In this document: positions 1 to 11,732 of the stretch, piece by piece | Layout: each line of letters opens with the position of its first letter | Numbering within the stretch: the stretch's first letter is position 1 | NCBI GenBank assembly: GCA_013350335.1 | Contig: CM023533.1 | Span: 33,536,170-33,600,169 of the forward strand | DNA from: Chimonanthus salicifolius | Taxonomy: Eukaryota > Streptophyta > Magnoliopsida > Laurales > Calycanthaceae | Direction of reading: 5' to 3' | Length of the DNA stretch: 64,000 nt | The notes under the pieces: generated by a model | Told to the model about the DNA's origin: nothing | Seen by the model: only the letters and a program-made list of their open reading frames with translations | Databases searched by the model: none | Position numbers and translations under genes: made by a program

Positions 1-892
1 GTTCGATTCTCTCCCCCATAAAATCAGGAGAAAAGATAGGCACCAATAAGGGGTTTCTAGAGATAAAATAGGAAACTCAGGATATACATCACGCTTAAAA
101 ATCCGATATATATTGGTCGATATTAATATATAATATGATAGTTCTTGTCATAAATTATTCATCTATATAATTTATATGATCATTAACTAATTGCTTAAAG
201 TGGTATAGTTGACTTTAGATAAAAATTGATTAGAGAAGTCAATCAAACTTGAATTGGTTAGATGGATTTTGGATTAAACTCGTTACAATCTAAAGAGAAT
301 TTTATTAACATGGAGAAAAGTATGATATTTCTTTTAGGAAAACTCGTGGTTACGCATGAAAGTAACAGGAAGATAAGAGATAGCCTAGTAAATAGAGTTG
401 AGAAGTAAGAAATAATAAGAAAAAAAAATCAAGTTAGACCTTTGAAATGTAGAGGGAAGTGATAAAGAAAGATATAATAAATAAAAGTAATTGATATTAT
501 GGTTTTAATATAGTTAAATAGAGAAGTAGAACTTGAAAAATTGATTCTAAATTAATAATTTTTTGGCCTTTAATGATAATAATAACGATGATAATCATCT
601 TTGGAACTGTGTAAAATCACAAATATGACTTTTTTTATCACAATTTTACTATAGTTGATAATTCTAGAAGTATGAAAATAGGGAAATCGCAGTTTGGAAA
701 AGAAAAATAAATAAATGAAAGTAAGCAAGCCATCATGATTCATTCAAAATTCATTTTTGTCAGATTTTTTATTTATTTATGCCCAAACAACATGATATAC
801 ATGGGCAAATATGACTTAGAACAGGTTCAGATTAAAGAAAAATTCAGAACATTTTATTGTAAAAATAGTATAAGTTAAAAATTGCTTATTTC

Positions 893-2430
893 CGAAGGTG
901 AAAATATCGGCCAAAACTTATCTCAGGTTTTTAACCTGATATGTATCGGCCGTATACAATAATTCTCGGAAAAATCAGCTGATATCTCGGCTGATATGCT
1001 TAAAAATCGGCGATATTTTTTTTTTTTCAAAAATTTAAAAATGTACCCTAAATATGCAATTATGTTTTCAAACCTTTTTCTCTTTTTTTTTTTCAAAAAA
1101 AAAATAATTTTTTGCACGTGTTTAACTGTTGGAATCAATCACAGTTTTGAGTTCCAACTAACATGCAAAAAATTAAATACACTAATTAATTTCCATAAAT
1201 AAAGCATTAATCAATGCACATTTTCGTTTTTTAATGAAAAATAATTAATGTTAGTTTTTTGTTTTTAATGAAAATAATTAATGCCGCTTTTAATTAAGGC
1301 TAATTTTTCGTTTTTAATGAAAAATTATTAATGCTAGTTTTTCGTTTTTCAAAATGAAAAATAATGGTGACTTAATTTGTGGTGATTTTTCTTTTTTTCT
1401 TTTTTATAGAAAATTAATTGTGACTTCTGGCTTTTGGATGAAAATTTAATGATAATTTTTTTAAAACAATAGAAAAACAATAGTGCATTTTAAAAATCGA
1501 TGAAAACCCCTTTTTTTATGGAAATAATGAAGGGTAGCGATACTCACACAAGATTTTGTGTAACCAAACACGGGAATGAGTAGATTTCCCACTTTACCCT
1601 TCACTCTTGTCGTACCGATAACTTAAAAAAGTAAAAAATCTGGGCTGGAGAGCCCATCACTCCAAAACGGCGAGCCGTAGGTTTTTCCTGCGTTTGGGTC
1701 GGGTTTTCAACTAAGGTCGTTTATCGACCGATTTCTACAAACAAAGTATCAAAATTTATCTACTTTGGGTACGATTTTTAAGTCCAAAACTATACCATTT
1801 TCACTTAAAATCAGTACCGAAGTTCATAAAATTCAGAGTAGATGAATTTTGATACCTTGTTTGTAGAAATCGGTCAATGAACGACTTCGTTTAAAAACCC
1901 AAGCGAAACACCCACAGAGCCACAGAGGTGATGAATGAACCCGGCTCGTCGTCTTAGAGTGATCGGTTCGCCGGCAAGATTTTTTGGCGAGTTGGTTTCT
2001 CACTTTGGCGAGTCGATTTCCCATTTTGGCAAGCTGGTTTCTGACATTCCATTCTTTTTTATTTTCTGGTACGGGAGGTAAAGGGCAAAATGGGAAATCC
2101 ATTGATTCCCGTGGGAGGATCGCGAACCTTTCATTTTTTTAAAATTCAAGAAAGTCTAAAAGATCTTTCTCATTATAAATTCTTTATATTTTTTTTTTTA
2201 TCATTTTTTAAGAAATATTTGAAATTCTCATGTTATTAATTTAGAAACAATATTTGATCATCTAAATGATCGATATTTAATGAAAAAATTACATATTTAT
2301 GAAACCCATAATTTTCTTAATTTCCTATAAATTTTCTGAATTCTTTAAAAAAAAATTAAAAAAAAAAATCATTTGGAAAGAGAAAATATGATATATGGCC
2401 GATATCTCTCAAACCCGAGATTTTCACCTG
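893..2430. mobile_element. Large composite element of the CGGCCG hAT-like family, copy A
   Basis: The left end reads GGTGAAAATATCGGCC. The right end, read on the other strand, starts CAGGTGAAAATCTCGG, so the two form terminal inverted repeats. Motifs of the ATATCGGCCGATAT type sit just inside both ends. The middle is AT-rich filler with repeated runs such as AATGAAAAATAATTAATG and a nested inverted repeat at about 1688-1912. I could not define a clean 8-bp target duplication (CTTATTTC against CCTTATT-like sequence). No coding region is seen. Confidence 0.5.
1688..1912. repeat. Inverted-repeat MITE nested in the composite element, copy A
   Basis: The left arm (about 1688-1770) and the right arm (about 1815-1912) are inverted copies centred on ACCGATTTCTACAAACAAAG, followed by TATCAAAATT. 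The arms are roughly 80-100 bp with mismatches. Copy B has the same structure near 14140-14375. A one-armed relative lies at 62875-62970. No target duplication was resolved. Confidence 0.6.
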
Positions 2431-2758
2431 TCCTTATTCCATTCGCAAATGATGAGTTTCGAATAAATAATTTTTTATGGACAGATTAATGACCATAACT
2501 CTTGTGTAATATATCATCGGTTTTATATTTTCCAATGACCATAACTCCTATAGCGTCCGATTATATTTTATATCTCAATTATAAAGTTTTTCCATTTCTT
2601 GTGGCATCCAAAAGAAAGGGCCACCACTAAATTCTTTCATGCTTGGTCTATGCGTTTACATGTTCATGTTCGAATTTAACGTTGTGGCGAGTTGATAGAT
2701 CGCTTTCTAATCTGCAATGCTTTATAAAATAGTTATCATGTCACAGTGCTCTATGAAA

Positions 2759-3049
2759 CAGGGGTAAAAAATTAGGCTGATACTGTATGTATCGGCTAAA
2801 GAGAGAAAAGTTCAGCCGAATATTGGCTAATTTTTATTTAAAAAAAATAAATAAATATCGGCATGGGCTCAGTTGTTATCTCGGCCGATATTTATAATTT
2901 TTAAATTTTTTTTTAAACAGCCTTTTTTTATTTTTTTAAATGAATTTTTTCCAAAAAAAACCACCAAGATTTTAAAAAAAAAATGAGGAGAGAGAAAAAT
3001 TTCAACCAAACCGAGATATCGGCCGAGACAGCCGAATTTTCGGCCCCTG
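2759..3049. mobile_element. hAT-like MITE with CGGCCG palindromes, copy A
   Basis: The element starts CAGGGGTAAAAAATTAGGCT and ends (reverse strand) CAGGGGCCGAAAATTCGGCT. It is flanked on both sides by the exact 8-bp direct repeat CTATGAAA (2751-2758 and 3050-3057). An 8-bp target duplication with a CAGGGG terminus is typical of hAT transposons. The body carries palindromic TCGGCCGATA motifs and poly-A/T runs and has no coding capacity. Confidence 0.85.
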
Positions 3050-3462
3050 CTATGAAATAAAGTGTTAAGGTGAGAGAGATCTGCATGCCGTGTTAGATCA
3101 ATAGATTAATTTAAAAGAAAGATTTAGAAATAATTGCATTAAGACAATTTAAAAATAGACTAATTGATGACAAATTGAGAGAAACTCATCTAAAGTGATT
3201 AGAAAACCTTTAAAACCCTTTATGACCCACTGTTTGAACCGATTTTATAAATCAACCCATGACCCGTAAATCGTTAAAAACCGAATAGAAAACACAATTT
3301 TTTTAAAAAAAAATTCAAGAAGGGAAACATTTTAATGTCTTTCCTATAAAAAAAATTAATTTTATATTATGACCCACCGGGTCACATATCACCTAGCCAC
3401 AAAAAGCTGAGAGAAGAGTGACCTTTACCTTCTCAGCTACCCTAAACCTTTATCTTTCTCCA

Positions 3463-3832
3463 CAGGGGTACATATATCGATTTTTCAGTGCTGATCTATA
3501 CCGGCCGATACATATTGTATCGGCCGTACGAATTACTTCTCGGTCGATATGGCCGATATAATTAATATCGATCTGTTTTTTTTGTTTTAAAAAAAATCAA
3601 AATGGTGGTGGGGCCAGGTCGAAATATCAGCCGGTATCGGACCAATATCGTCCTAGATATCAACCGATATTTACGTTTTCATTTTTTTTAAAAAAAAAAA
3701 CCAGTTTCCTTTTCGGATTTTTAATATTTTTTAATTCAAAAAAATAAAAATAAAATACCAATATTAAAAAAAAAAAAAAAAGAGGAGAGAGAAATATCAG
3801 CCGTCGGCCCGGCCGAATTTTTCACCCCCCTG
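3463..3832. mobile_element. hAT-like MITE with CGGCCG palindromes, copy A (second)
   Basis: The left end is CAGGGGTACATATATCG. The right end on the reverse strand is CAGGGGGGTGAAAAATTCGG. Several TATCGGCCGATA-type motifs lie inside. The flanking 8-mers do not match, so the target duplication has decayed or the ends are slightly off. The partner in copy B is 15871-16192. Confidence 0.65.
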
Positions 3833-4617
3833 CATAGTTTTACCCCATTGTCGATGTGGAAACTCCCAGTCCCCGTCTAAGAGGGAGATGGTAGTATGGT
3901 ACTCTTCCACCTTCCACCGCACACTTTGGTTTTTAATTGAGGTCAATATTTAATCACATGCTATGGTAGTATGGTTTGCTGCAGTTTTATTCAATCCAAG
4001 ATTAATTAAAAATAAAGATTTATTCATCTTGATTTAAAATAATAAAATAATTAATTTTTGAAGTTATAGATGGGTTTTATTATTTTTTATAAAACGCATT
4101 TCGAATAATCGTTATAAAACCATTAATCTAGTAAATTTAGAGTTTAATTGACCATAGATCTATTAGTTAATAATTAAATATTATTTATAAGATAATATTA
4201 ATGGTTAAACTTTATTTAACACAACCTTCCATCGAGACAGTTCAATCTACGAGTCGATTTTTAAAACATTGTTAAAAATTGGTATGACTTTTTGTATAAA
4301 TTCCATGACTTTTTTCTTTTTATCTTAATTAAGTCGATGACTTCTTGTAATAGATATTGCTGTATTCAAATGATAAACCATAGGAAATTTATAAAAGTGG
4401 TTAAATATAAAGTTAAAATATTTAAGATTAGATTTGGTGAATTGAATTGATTTAATACATTTTGAAGGTGCCACGTTCGAACCTTACGGACATCGGGTCA
4501 GAAGTATCACCCGTACAAATTTTACTAAGAAATCATACACTATCTTAATAAATATAAGGTTACCCAAATGAATTTATGTAACAAAAGGAGGTTATGTGGT
4601 GAGAATGTGGATATTTG

Positions 4618-4815
4618 TGTGACGCCCACAATTTTAAAATATAATAAAGTGTATGGTTTTTAAATATTTTTAATCATTAAATAAATTAATATTACCAAAA
4701 TAACCTTTAAACTCTCGAGCTCGAAACCAGCCAACGAGGGAGTCCACACATAAACCCCAAAATCAATACAGAAACCCGTAAATCTCCTAAAAACCCCACA
4801 GGTGGGGTCGTTACA
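4618..4815. mobile_element. Solo LTR (short, TRIM-like), copy A unit 1
   Basis: A 198-bp block begins TGTGACGCCCAC, ends GGTCGTTACA and is flanked by the 5-bp direct repeat ATTTG (4613-4617 and 4816-4820). TG...CA ends with a 5-bp duplication mark a solo LTR. Its ends resemble those of the complete TRIM at 53601-54081. Equivalent copies exist at the same relative place in the three other ORF units, so it was inserted before the unit was duplicated. Confidence 0.75.
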
Positions 4816-5165
4816 ATTTGTCTCTCAGCCTTCACCCCCAATGGAAAAAGAGAACCCAACACCATTGGGCTAACAAAGTGAAGAGAGAGTAGTGGATGGC
4901 AACTTCAGCTGTCAGTCATCCCCCTGCAATGGACTTAAGGACTTGCTTTACCATACATGAAAAATCTCCCAATTCATCTCAGTTACAAACCCAAAGAGGC
5001 GGGGAATGTGGTTTGCCCAAGTGAGTTAGTACTGGGCATGCAAAACATAGATAAAACAGAGAGGATGGACATGAAATTTCAGCATCTACGATTAATTGGC
5101 AAAATTCAAAATCCCACTGAAATCTGCTTCATCATCCTGCATTTGACACTTGAGAAATTACGCTC

Positions 5166-5594
5166 ATGGCAAGTCCAACTTTCCCTTGGGAGGTGCGGAG
5201 GCACCAACGACTGTTTGAAAGAATAAGAAATAATGTCTTACCAGGTAAGCCTCTAAGTTTAGTTGGTGAAGATGCAAGGATATGTGAGGATGGTGATTGC
5301 CTTGAGACAGAGAGCAGTGACATTGAACGTTGCCTGACCGACAAGCAAAGGCGGCAAGTTGGTAGTGGTGGGAAGGTCCCTGTGAAGGGTTATGATGGAG
5401 AAGGAAGGAAATGGAAGCTGATGCTGCGAGAGAAAGAGGATGGCCATGGTAAAACTTACGTCTTTGAAGAAGAGTGGAAGACAATGAAAGAGACGAACAG
5501 GTGGGACATGGAAGAAGAAATCCGTGTCTTTGGTTTTCCTTATGGAGGATCTGATAAAGTAGAACTCTGTTTCGTGTTCGTCTCTAATCTCTAG
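5166..5594 (+). CDS. Small B3-domain-like protein, copy A unit 1 (tentative)
   Basis: The ORF is an intact 142 codons. The first 55 residues are polar and unassigned. From about residue 57 to 139 the protein resembles a plant B3 DNA-binding fold of the DUF313 type: a leading LTDKQ, a strand around VPVKGYDGEGRKWKLML (71-87), TYVFEEEWKTMKE (97-109), then EIRVFGF (118-124) and a terminal VELCFVFV (132-139). B3 proteins act in the nucleus as transcription factors. This is my recognition of a strand pattern, not a search result, and it could be wrong. The protein is close to that at 18093-18521, differing by a handful of residues. The start is the ATG shared by the intact copies; a second unit downstream (6774-7187) is broken. 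A solo LTR lies about 350 bp upstream. Expression is unknown. Confidence 0.5.
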   Translation: MASPTFPWEVRRHQRLFERIRNNVLPGKPLSLVGEDARICEDGDCLETESSDIERCLTDKQRRQVGSGGKVPVKGYDGEGRKWKLMLREKEDGHGKTYVFEEEWKTMKETNRWDMEEEIRVFGFPYGGSDKVELCFVFVSNL

Positions 5595-6222
5595 CACGCC
5601 ATTGATGGCATGAGTTTTAGCAGACCATTACTGTTAAAAGATTTTCACTTTTTCAGAAAAGATAATGGAGAGAGAGAAAATGTCAATAGAATAAAGAAGA
5701 GTAAGATTTGTTAGTTCAATACTAAATGTTTGTTATTATAATTAAATATAATGAATATATAGTTATTTTATTACGACACTGTTGAAAACTTGAAATCAAT
5801 GTGTTTTTTAAGTTCATATTAAAAAATTGGAAATTTTGAAAGATTGGTTTCAATGATCCAATCGGGGTGACTTTATTTCATGCTATGTTCATAATTAGAC
5901 CGTTCTAATTTATCACCATTGCATTGGATCAAAGTGGACCTCACATATGATGTAAAATTTTAATTATTAAAAATAATTTAAAGTTTTCATTTTTTAAACA
6001 TAAAAATATGACTTCCATGATCTAATCAAAATAATCTCCAATCTTATATTCGTGTTTACATCTTTAAAATATAACTACCACATTGAATCATATTACACAT
6101 GATAAAGAGTATAAAATTTCTAAAAACATTTTTCTTTAGTATATTTCAATAAATTGATTCCCAAATGAATTTATGTAACATAACTAGTTAAAGATGTTCT
6201 TTGGTGAGAATGTGGATATTTG

Positions 6223-6428
6223 TGTAATGCCCTATTTTGATATGGGCGCGTTGCCTTCAAAACAATTTGACAACAATCTAACAATCTCAAGACTCAAGTG
6301 GTTTTCAAATATTTTTGCACGTTGAATCATTGAATAAGAAATGTTTTAAAAAAAAATTATACAATAAATCAAAATTATCAAAATGCCCTTCGAACTTTTG
6401 AGCTCGAAACCAGACACAGGTCGTTACA
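6223..6428. mobile_element. Solo LTR (short, TRIM-like), copy A unit 2
   Basis: The block begins TGTAATGCCCTATTTTG and ends AGGTCGTTACA, with the same ATTTG direct repeat on both sides (6218-6222 and 6429-6433). It is a diverged sister of 4618-4815 and shows that the two ORF units arose from one ancestor that already carried the insertion. Confidence 0.7.
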
Positions 6429-6773
6429 ATTTGTCTCTTAGTCTTCACGCCCATTCATGGAAAAAGAGAACCTAACACCATTGGGCTAACAAAGTTGGGT
6501 GGCAACTTCAGCTGTCAGTCACCCCCCTTGCAATGGGCTTCAGGACTTGCTTTAGCAAATGTCAGTCACCATACATGAAAATCTTCCAATTCATCTCAGT
6601 TACAAACCCAATGAGGCGGGGAATGTGGTCTGCCCAACTGAGTTGGTACTGGGCATGCAAAACATAGATAAAACAGAGAGGATGGACATGACATTTCAGC
6701 AACTACGATTAATTGGCAAAATTCAAAATCCCACTGAAATCTGCTTCATCACCCTGCATTTGACACTTGAGAA

Positions 6774-7187
6774 ATGACGCTCATCGTGCGTCCAACTTTC
6801 CCTTGGGAGGAGCCGAGGCACCGACGACTGTATGAAAGAGTAAGAAATAATGTCTTACCAGGTATGCCTCTGCGTTTAGTTGGTGAAGATGCAAGGATAT
6901 GTGAGGATGGTGATTGCCTTGAGACAGAGAGCAGTGACATTGAACGTTGCCTGACCGACAAGCAAAGGCGGCAAGTTGGTAGTGGTGGGAAGGGCCCTGT
7001 GAAGGATTATGATGGAGAAGGAAGGAAATGGAAGCTGATGCTGCGAGAGAAAGAGGATGGCCATGGTAAAACTTACGTCTTTGAAGAAGAGTGGAAGACA
7101 ATGAAAGAAAAGAACAGGTGAGACATGGAAGAAGAAATCCGTGTCTTTGGCTTTCCGGATCTGATAATGCAGAACTCTGTTTCGTGT
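6774..7187 (+). pseudogene. Broken B3-like ORF, copy A unit 2
   Basis: This is homologous to the ORF at 5166-5594. The ancestral ATG has become ATC (6783), so only an upstream ATG remains in frame. A TGG codon has become TGA at about 7119-7121, ending the protein at 115 residues before the last B3-like strands. Downstream, about 7 bases (the TTATGGA part) are missing relative to unit 1, which would also shift the frame. Copy B unit 2 carries the same stop and the same deletion. Confidence 0.7.
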
Positions 7188-7689
7188 TCGTCACACCATT
7201 AATGTCATGAATTTTAGCACACTATAACTGTTAAAAGATTTCCAGAGAGTGAGCAGTGTCGGTTGCACCCTGAGATCCTGAGATTGTGAGCAATTGAGTA
7301 AAGTAATTGGAGGCATGGATGGGTCCTTAAGCAGCGGCCTACTTCACTGTAACTAGAGCCGACCCTGAGAGTGAGAGAGGTTCAAGATACCATTGTTGCG
7401 GGTACAACTGAAAAATTAATTTTTATTAGAAGATAAAAAAATTTAATGAGAACTAGAGACTGAGTTCTCATTCTTGACTTAAAAGTAACTAATCATCATC
7501 CGTCCACCTGTGATGCCATTTTTTATTAAATTTTTGCTATATACGCATATTCTTTTGTGATTTGATCTCGGGCTACGCGTTTTTCTTTTTTGTTATTTTT
7601 AATGTATTTTTTTTTTAGAAATATAATATAATTTAAAATATGATTTAATCAAATTTAATTAAATCAGAATATAAGAAATATTGTATTTA

Positions 7690-8258
7690 AGAAAAGGGAG
7701 CCCATATAGACACTTGGAAATTCTGTCCCAATACACCTGATTCTAAAATTTTGGGTGAAATGACCATTTTGTCCTTCCACTTCAAGGCACCGAAGCACCG
7801 AACGAATTAGTCGAACGGTTTTCGCATTCGTTCGAATGATATACCACCTAACCGATTGAGAAGGGGAAAAAAAACCGTGGGCTCTACCGTTGACCGAAAT
7901 CCAAGGTCATCCTTAACCGTAGATAGGTGGGGTAGGGGCGATCATGGTGGTAACGATCCTAGGGTCAGAAGTGTAGGATCCACTTGGATCTAACAAAAAA
8001 AACCCATATCATGGATTTTCGGATGCCCCAAACAGCAGCCCGAAGAAACTGGCTAGATGAGGGTCCCACCATACACAGATTAGAGATCTGATGGTACAGA
8101 TGGATAGACCATAAAAAAAACGGAATGGGTATGGTGGAACTCGTGGGCAGAAACCTTTTCCATCACCTAATCTAAGGCCGAGGTATAGTGGGACCCTCCT
8201 CTGGCCAATTTTTTCGGCTGCTGTTTGGTGCGTCCAAAAATCCATGATTTGAGTTTTT
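7690..8258. mobile_element. Left part of a long inverted-repeat element, copy A (right arm missing)
   Basis: This matches 20535-21098. In copy B the element continues into an inverted right arm (about 21079-21310). Here the sequence changes at 8258, just after the start of what would be the right arm. The part present includes the ATGACCATTTTGTCCTTCC motif of the arm and the central segment around GGATGCCCCAAACAGC. Confidence 0.7.
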
Positions 8259-8713
8259 TTGTTACCCCTGCTCCTACTCACCAATACGGTTTCAAAATTT
8301 CTACATGTCATTTTTAGAATTATTGTTGAATGGTGCATGTCTATTCTAAGCATTCACATATATTTATTTCAATTTTTTAATTTCCATAAGTTTATACTTT
8401 TTGTTGAATTAAATAATACTAATATATGTTGTAAAGAACATCAGATCAATGACAAGCCATTACTAATATTGGTTTTCTAATTTTTTTTTGGAGTTTTTGG
8501 ATATATTTTCATATTTAAAAACTTTTAATTATTTGACTTTGAAACTTTGACAATCTATTATGAAAATGAATCTCATATATTTCTCGGTTTTTCTAAGTTT
8601 TTATGAAAAAAACATTCAAAAAAATTGTGGAAAGAAGTTTATTATCCATGATTATGATGTCATCTGTCCTTTTCATTTGGGCTTAACATTAGGCTCTTTG
8701 TATGGATCTGGAG

Positions 8714-8928
8714 CAGGGGTCGAAAATTCGGCCGAATTTTCGAACCAAAATCTCGGCAGAGATTTTTTCTCTCTTTTCAAATTTTTATTTTTTGAAAACC
8801 TTGGTAGCTTCTTTTTTATTGAAAAATTCATTTAAAAAAAATAAAAAATACTTTCTTTTAAATAAAAATATAAATATCGGCCGATATTCGTCTGATATGC
8901 ACAGTATCGACTGATATTTATACCCCTA
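8714..8928. mobile_element. hAT-like MITE with CGGCCG palindromes (215 bp)
   Basis: The left end is CAGGGGTCGAAAATTCGGCC. The right end on the reverse strand is TAGGGGTATAAATATC. The flanks are ATCTGGAG (8706-8713) and ATTTGGAG (8929-8936), an 8-bp target duplication with one mismatch. An exact ATATCGGCCGATAT lies near 8874. No coding region. Confidence 0.8.
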
Positions 8929-9021
8929 ATTTGGAGTGAGATGCAACTTAGGCCCAACCTACCTTAAGCCTTCTTGAAAACTCCTGAAAAGTCATGCTTG
9001 GGATCAAATTGGGGTTATAAA

Positions 9022-9193
9022 TATGGGTCGATACACATTGTATCGATTGTATTGACGAGATATCGGCCGATACATATTTAATCGGTCGATATTTGTCTAA
9101 AAAAGTAGGTGAGAGAGACATCTGCCGAGACCGAGATATCAAGATATAGGCCGAGACATCGATATATCTGTAAAAGCGATTTTTTTACCCATG
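9022..9193. mobile_element. hAT-like MITE with CGGCCG palindromes (172 bp, degenerate)
   Basis: The left end TATGGGTCGATACACATTG resembles the clean copy at 62637. The right end on the reverse strand reads CATGGGTAAAAAAATCG. Several TATCGGCCGATAC motifs lie inside. The flanking 8-mers no longer match. Confidence 0.55.
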
Positions 9194-11732
9194 TCATCAA
9201 ACATGCTCAGCCAAACTCATTTTCGGGCCGAAATAAATGGCCCATGATAAAAATAGGCAACATCAGTCCCCATGTACTAAAACCAGACTGGCTTGGCATC
9301 CGATCTTGAGCCCTGAAAACTTGTCTTTATTAGTTTATATTTCCTCAAATATTATGTTTAAAAATAAGAAGTATTTAATACGTGACTTATATTTTTAGAT
9401 ATGATACAACACAGGCATATACAAAGAAACCCGCCAACAGTCAAGTAATTAGTGAACCTTTGACAGATGAGTATCTATAATTAGGATTAGTTCATTTCTT
9501 TCCTATCCCCCATCTATTTTCTTTAATTATTTACGAGAGCAATTATTATATGGAAGTCGATTCGAGACAAGTGTTCGGATCTATTATGACATAACTTTGG
9601 GGTGTTCAACGGACCCTTAAAATCTTGTAAAACCCTTTCCTGACGTGACGCAAAAATAATTTTTCAGTACAAGTTAGTTAGTGTATTCATATCTCAATGT
9701 ATAAGAGTGTCTACTTTATATCTCATGCGGAACACATTATTCTATTACAAATCAAATGATCATTCATTAGTCATTAGGCTTGAAAAAAAAACTGGTTCAC
9801 AGTTAAACCCAAATATCAAACTAGAATTAGAAAATTCTCCAAAGCCATTCAAAAGCAAGTTTTTCTTGTCCCTGATTTAACAAACATAAGCCAACCTAGG
9901 GTTGGGCTTGGGCTTGAAATAGAATTGAGCAAACCATTTTGTGAGTCCACTCAGTTATTGGTGGAACCTCTTGTGGTAGACTTGCAACTTGGGTGGTCCA
10001 AGCCAAGCTTTGGGCCTAGTGGTTGGTAGATTGCTTGGAATTATAAAGCCTTGGACTAGGATTGCCCCAGTTTGTTGACTAAAGTCTTGTCTATTCTTGG
10101 CCCAATTTGTAATCTTTAGTTTTAGGGGAAAAAAATTAATTTAATTGGTATACCCAGGATTAGCTAGGCCCCAGATTGAACTTAACTTGGATAAAGTATC
10201 AAATCTCGTAAAAATATAATTATACATTAAATAAAATGCTACATTTAAAGGTAGGTTTAGTATAAGAATGAAACCTAGTCTTCGGCTTTCTTATTTTATT
10301 TTATTTTCCGATTATGGATTGTCATTTTCTACCCTTAATGAGTTTGGCCCAACTTTGTATCCATCTGGGCCTAGTTTTTCTTTGTTTTCTTTTTCTTTTT
10401 TCATACTAGAGGATCAAAGTTACACTCATATTTGCTAGGCCCATTCTGGCTTCATTGGACCATTTATTGGTTCATTTTGTTTTAGATTTGAGTATATGGT
10501 GGGTCCATTTGAATTGGCGTGGACTACTTTCAATGGAACCCACTTGGATTTAGGTAGACATTATTGATGGTTTGTCTCTTCATGGGTGAACCAGTAGGCC
10601 AAGCCTATTTGAATTTAGATGAATTATTCAATGAGTCTATATTAGATTAGGGGACTATTGGATGGATATGATTTCATTTGATTAAATAATTTAGAGGGTT
10701 CATATTTTTACTTAAAACGACCATTTGGTGAATTTGATTGAATTCTTTTTGGTAAACATTAGTACTTTATATTTAGTGACAATAAAGATATATACAAGAG
10801 ACGAGTTTGTTTGGTGGGACTGTGGTCTCTACCTAGGGCTGGCTCTGACATTAGGCAGCGGAGGCCGCCGTCTAAGGTCTCCTAGTACAGGTCTAAAATG
10901 TAATCTTACAATAGGCTCCCCCTGAGATTTTAGGGCCTTTATAGTAGGCCCCTCTTATCAGTTTTGTCTATGACAGTATACCCCTCAAATTTTAAGAGTC
11001 ATTAGGGTTGGTACTGGCTCTATTCTTTACTGTAGAAATTTATATATCATATAAATAAATAAAATATAAAGAAATAAAAGCAAAAGACAAGAATGGGCAT
11101 TCCAAAAGTGAAATGATAAACTCTCAGGGCCACAGGTTTTGAAAAGTTTTTTTTCTTAATGAATTTGGTTCAAACACTATCTACAAATGTGCCATTCTTT
11201 TAAATGGTGGCTTTCCTTATGGTACCAACTAGTTTGGAACAAGATATATGCTTTAATACTGAATAATAGTTATCTGATTAATATATTAAAAACTTAAAAA
11301 TTGATGAATTATAGAAAATCGATTCTTTTATCCTATACTATAGTAGGCTAGTCCAACTTAACTTTATAGTTGAAGTCAATCCTCACCGTACATAATAAGT
11401 TATCAAGCAATGGTAGGAAAATTCCCTCTTCTTTCAAAGAAAATGCTTTCTAAGAGGGAGATAAGAAAATTATAATAAAAAAAAAAGGAGATTTTCCTTA
11501 TTTGTAAAATAATACTTTATTCATTTTCAACAATAATAACGATTTTGGTTTAAAAAAACAATAATAACGATTTTGATGCAAACAAGAATATTCATGGTCT
11601 TCCACGATAAACAACCACCAATTATTCCCTTATTAATTTCACCTTTCTTCTATTATTTCCATTTTTTTCCTTACCGAAACCATTTTAATTTTACTTGGCA
11701 TATATATGACAGTATGAACTAAGCTTAATGAA
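9194..11732. other. Intergenic stretch with no recognisable gene
   Basis: The sequence is AT-rich with stops in all frames and short spurious ORFs only. Around 10810-11030 there is a GC-richer patch with GGGCTGGCTCTGACATTAGG near one end and an inverted GAGCCAGTACCAACCCTAATG near the other. This suggests an old MITE, but I could not define its borders. Confidence 0.5.

Larger units (their letters stand above)
1..8258. repeat. Segmental duplication, copy A (left edge cut by the window)
   Basis: The sequence from position 1 is matched almost base for base from 12467 onward. The match continues to about 8258 (partner 21098) through the same chain of MITEs, solo LTRs and four ORF copies. The two copies differ by scattered substitutions and small indels, and by a 525-bp element found only in copy B. 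The match ends inside an inverted-repeat element, right after a run of T following CCATGATTTGAG. The true left boundary is outside the window because the match already exists at base 1. Confidence 0.95.

Noticed and set aside
1..40. GTTCGATTCTCTCCCCC at positions 1 and 12467 looks like a tRNA box B / T-loop
   Set aside because: No box A, acceptor stem or cloverleaf partner is found around the copy at 12467, and the sequence continues as ordinary repeat DNA.
4957..5226. 89-codon ORF just upstream of the B3-like frame as a first exon
   Set aside because: It overlaps the B3-like start in another frame, shows no recognisable domain, and no convincing splice pair joins the two.
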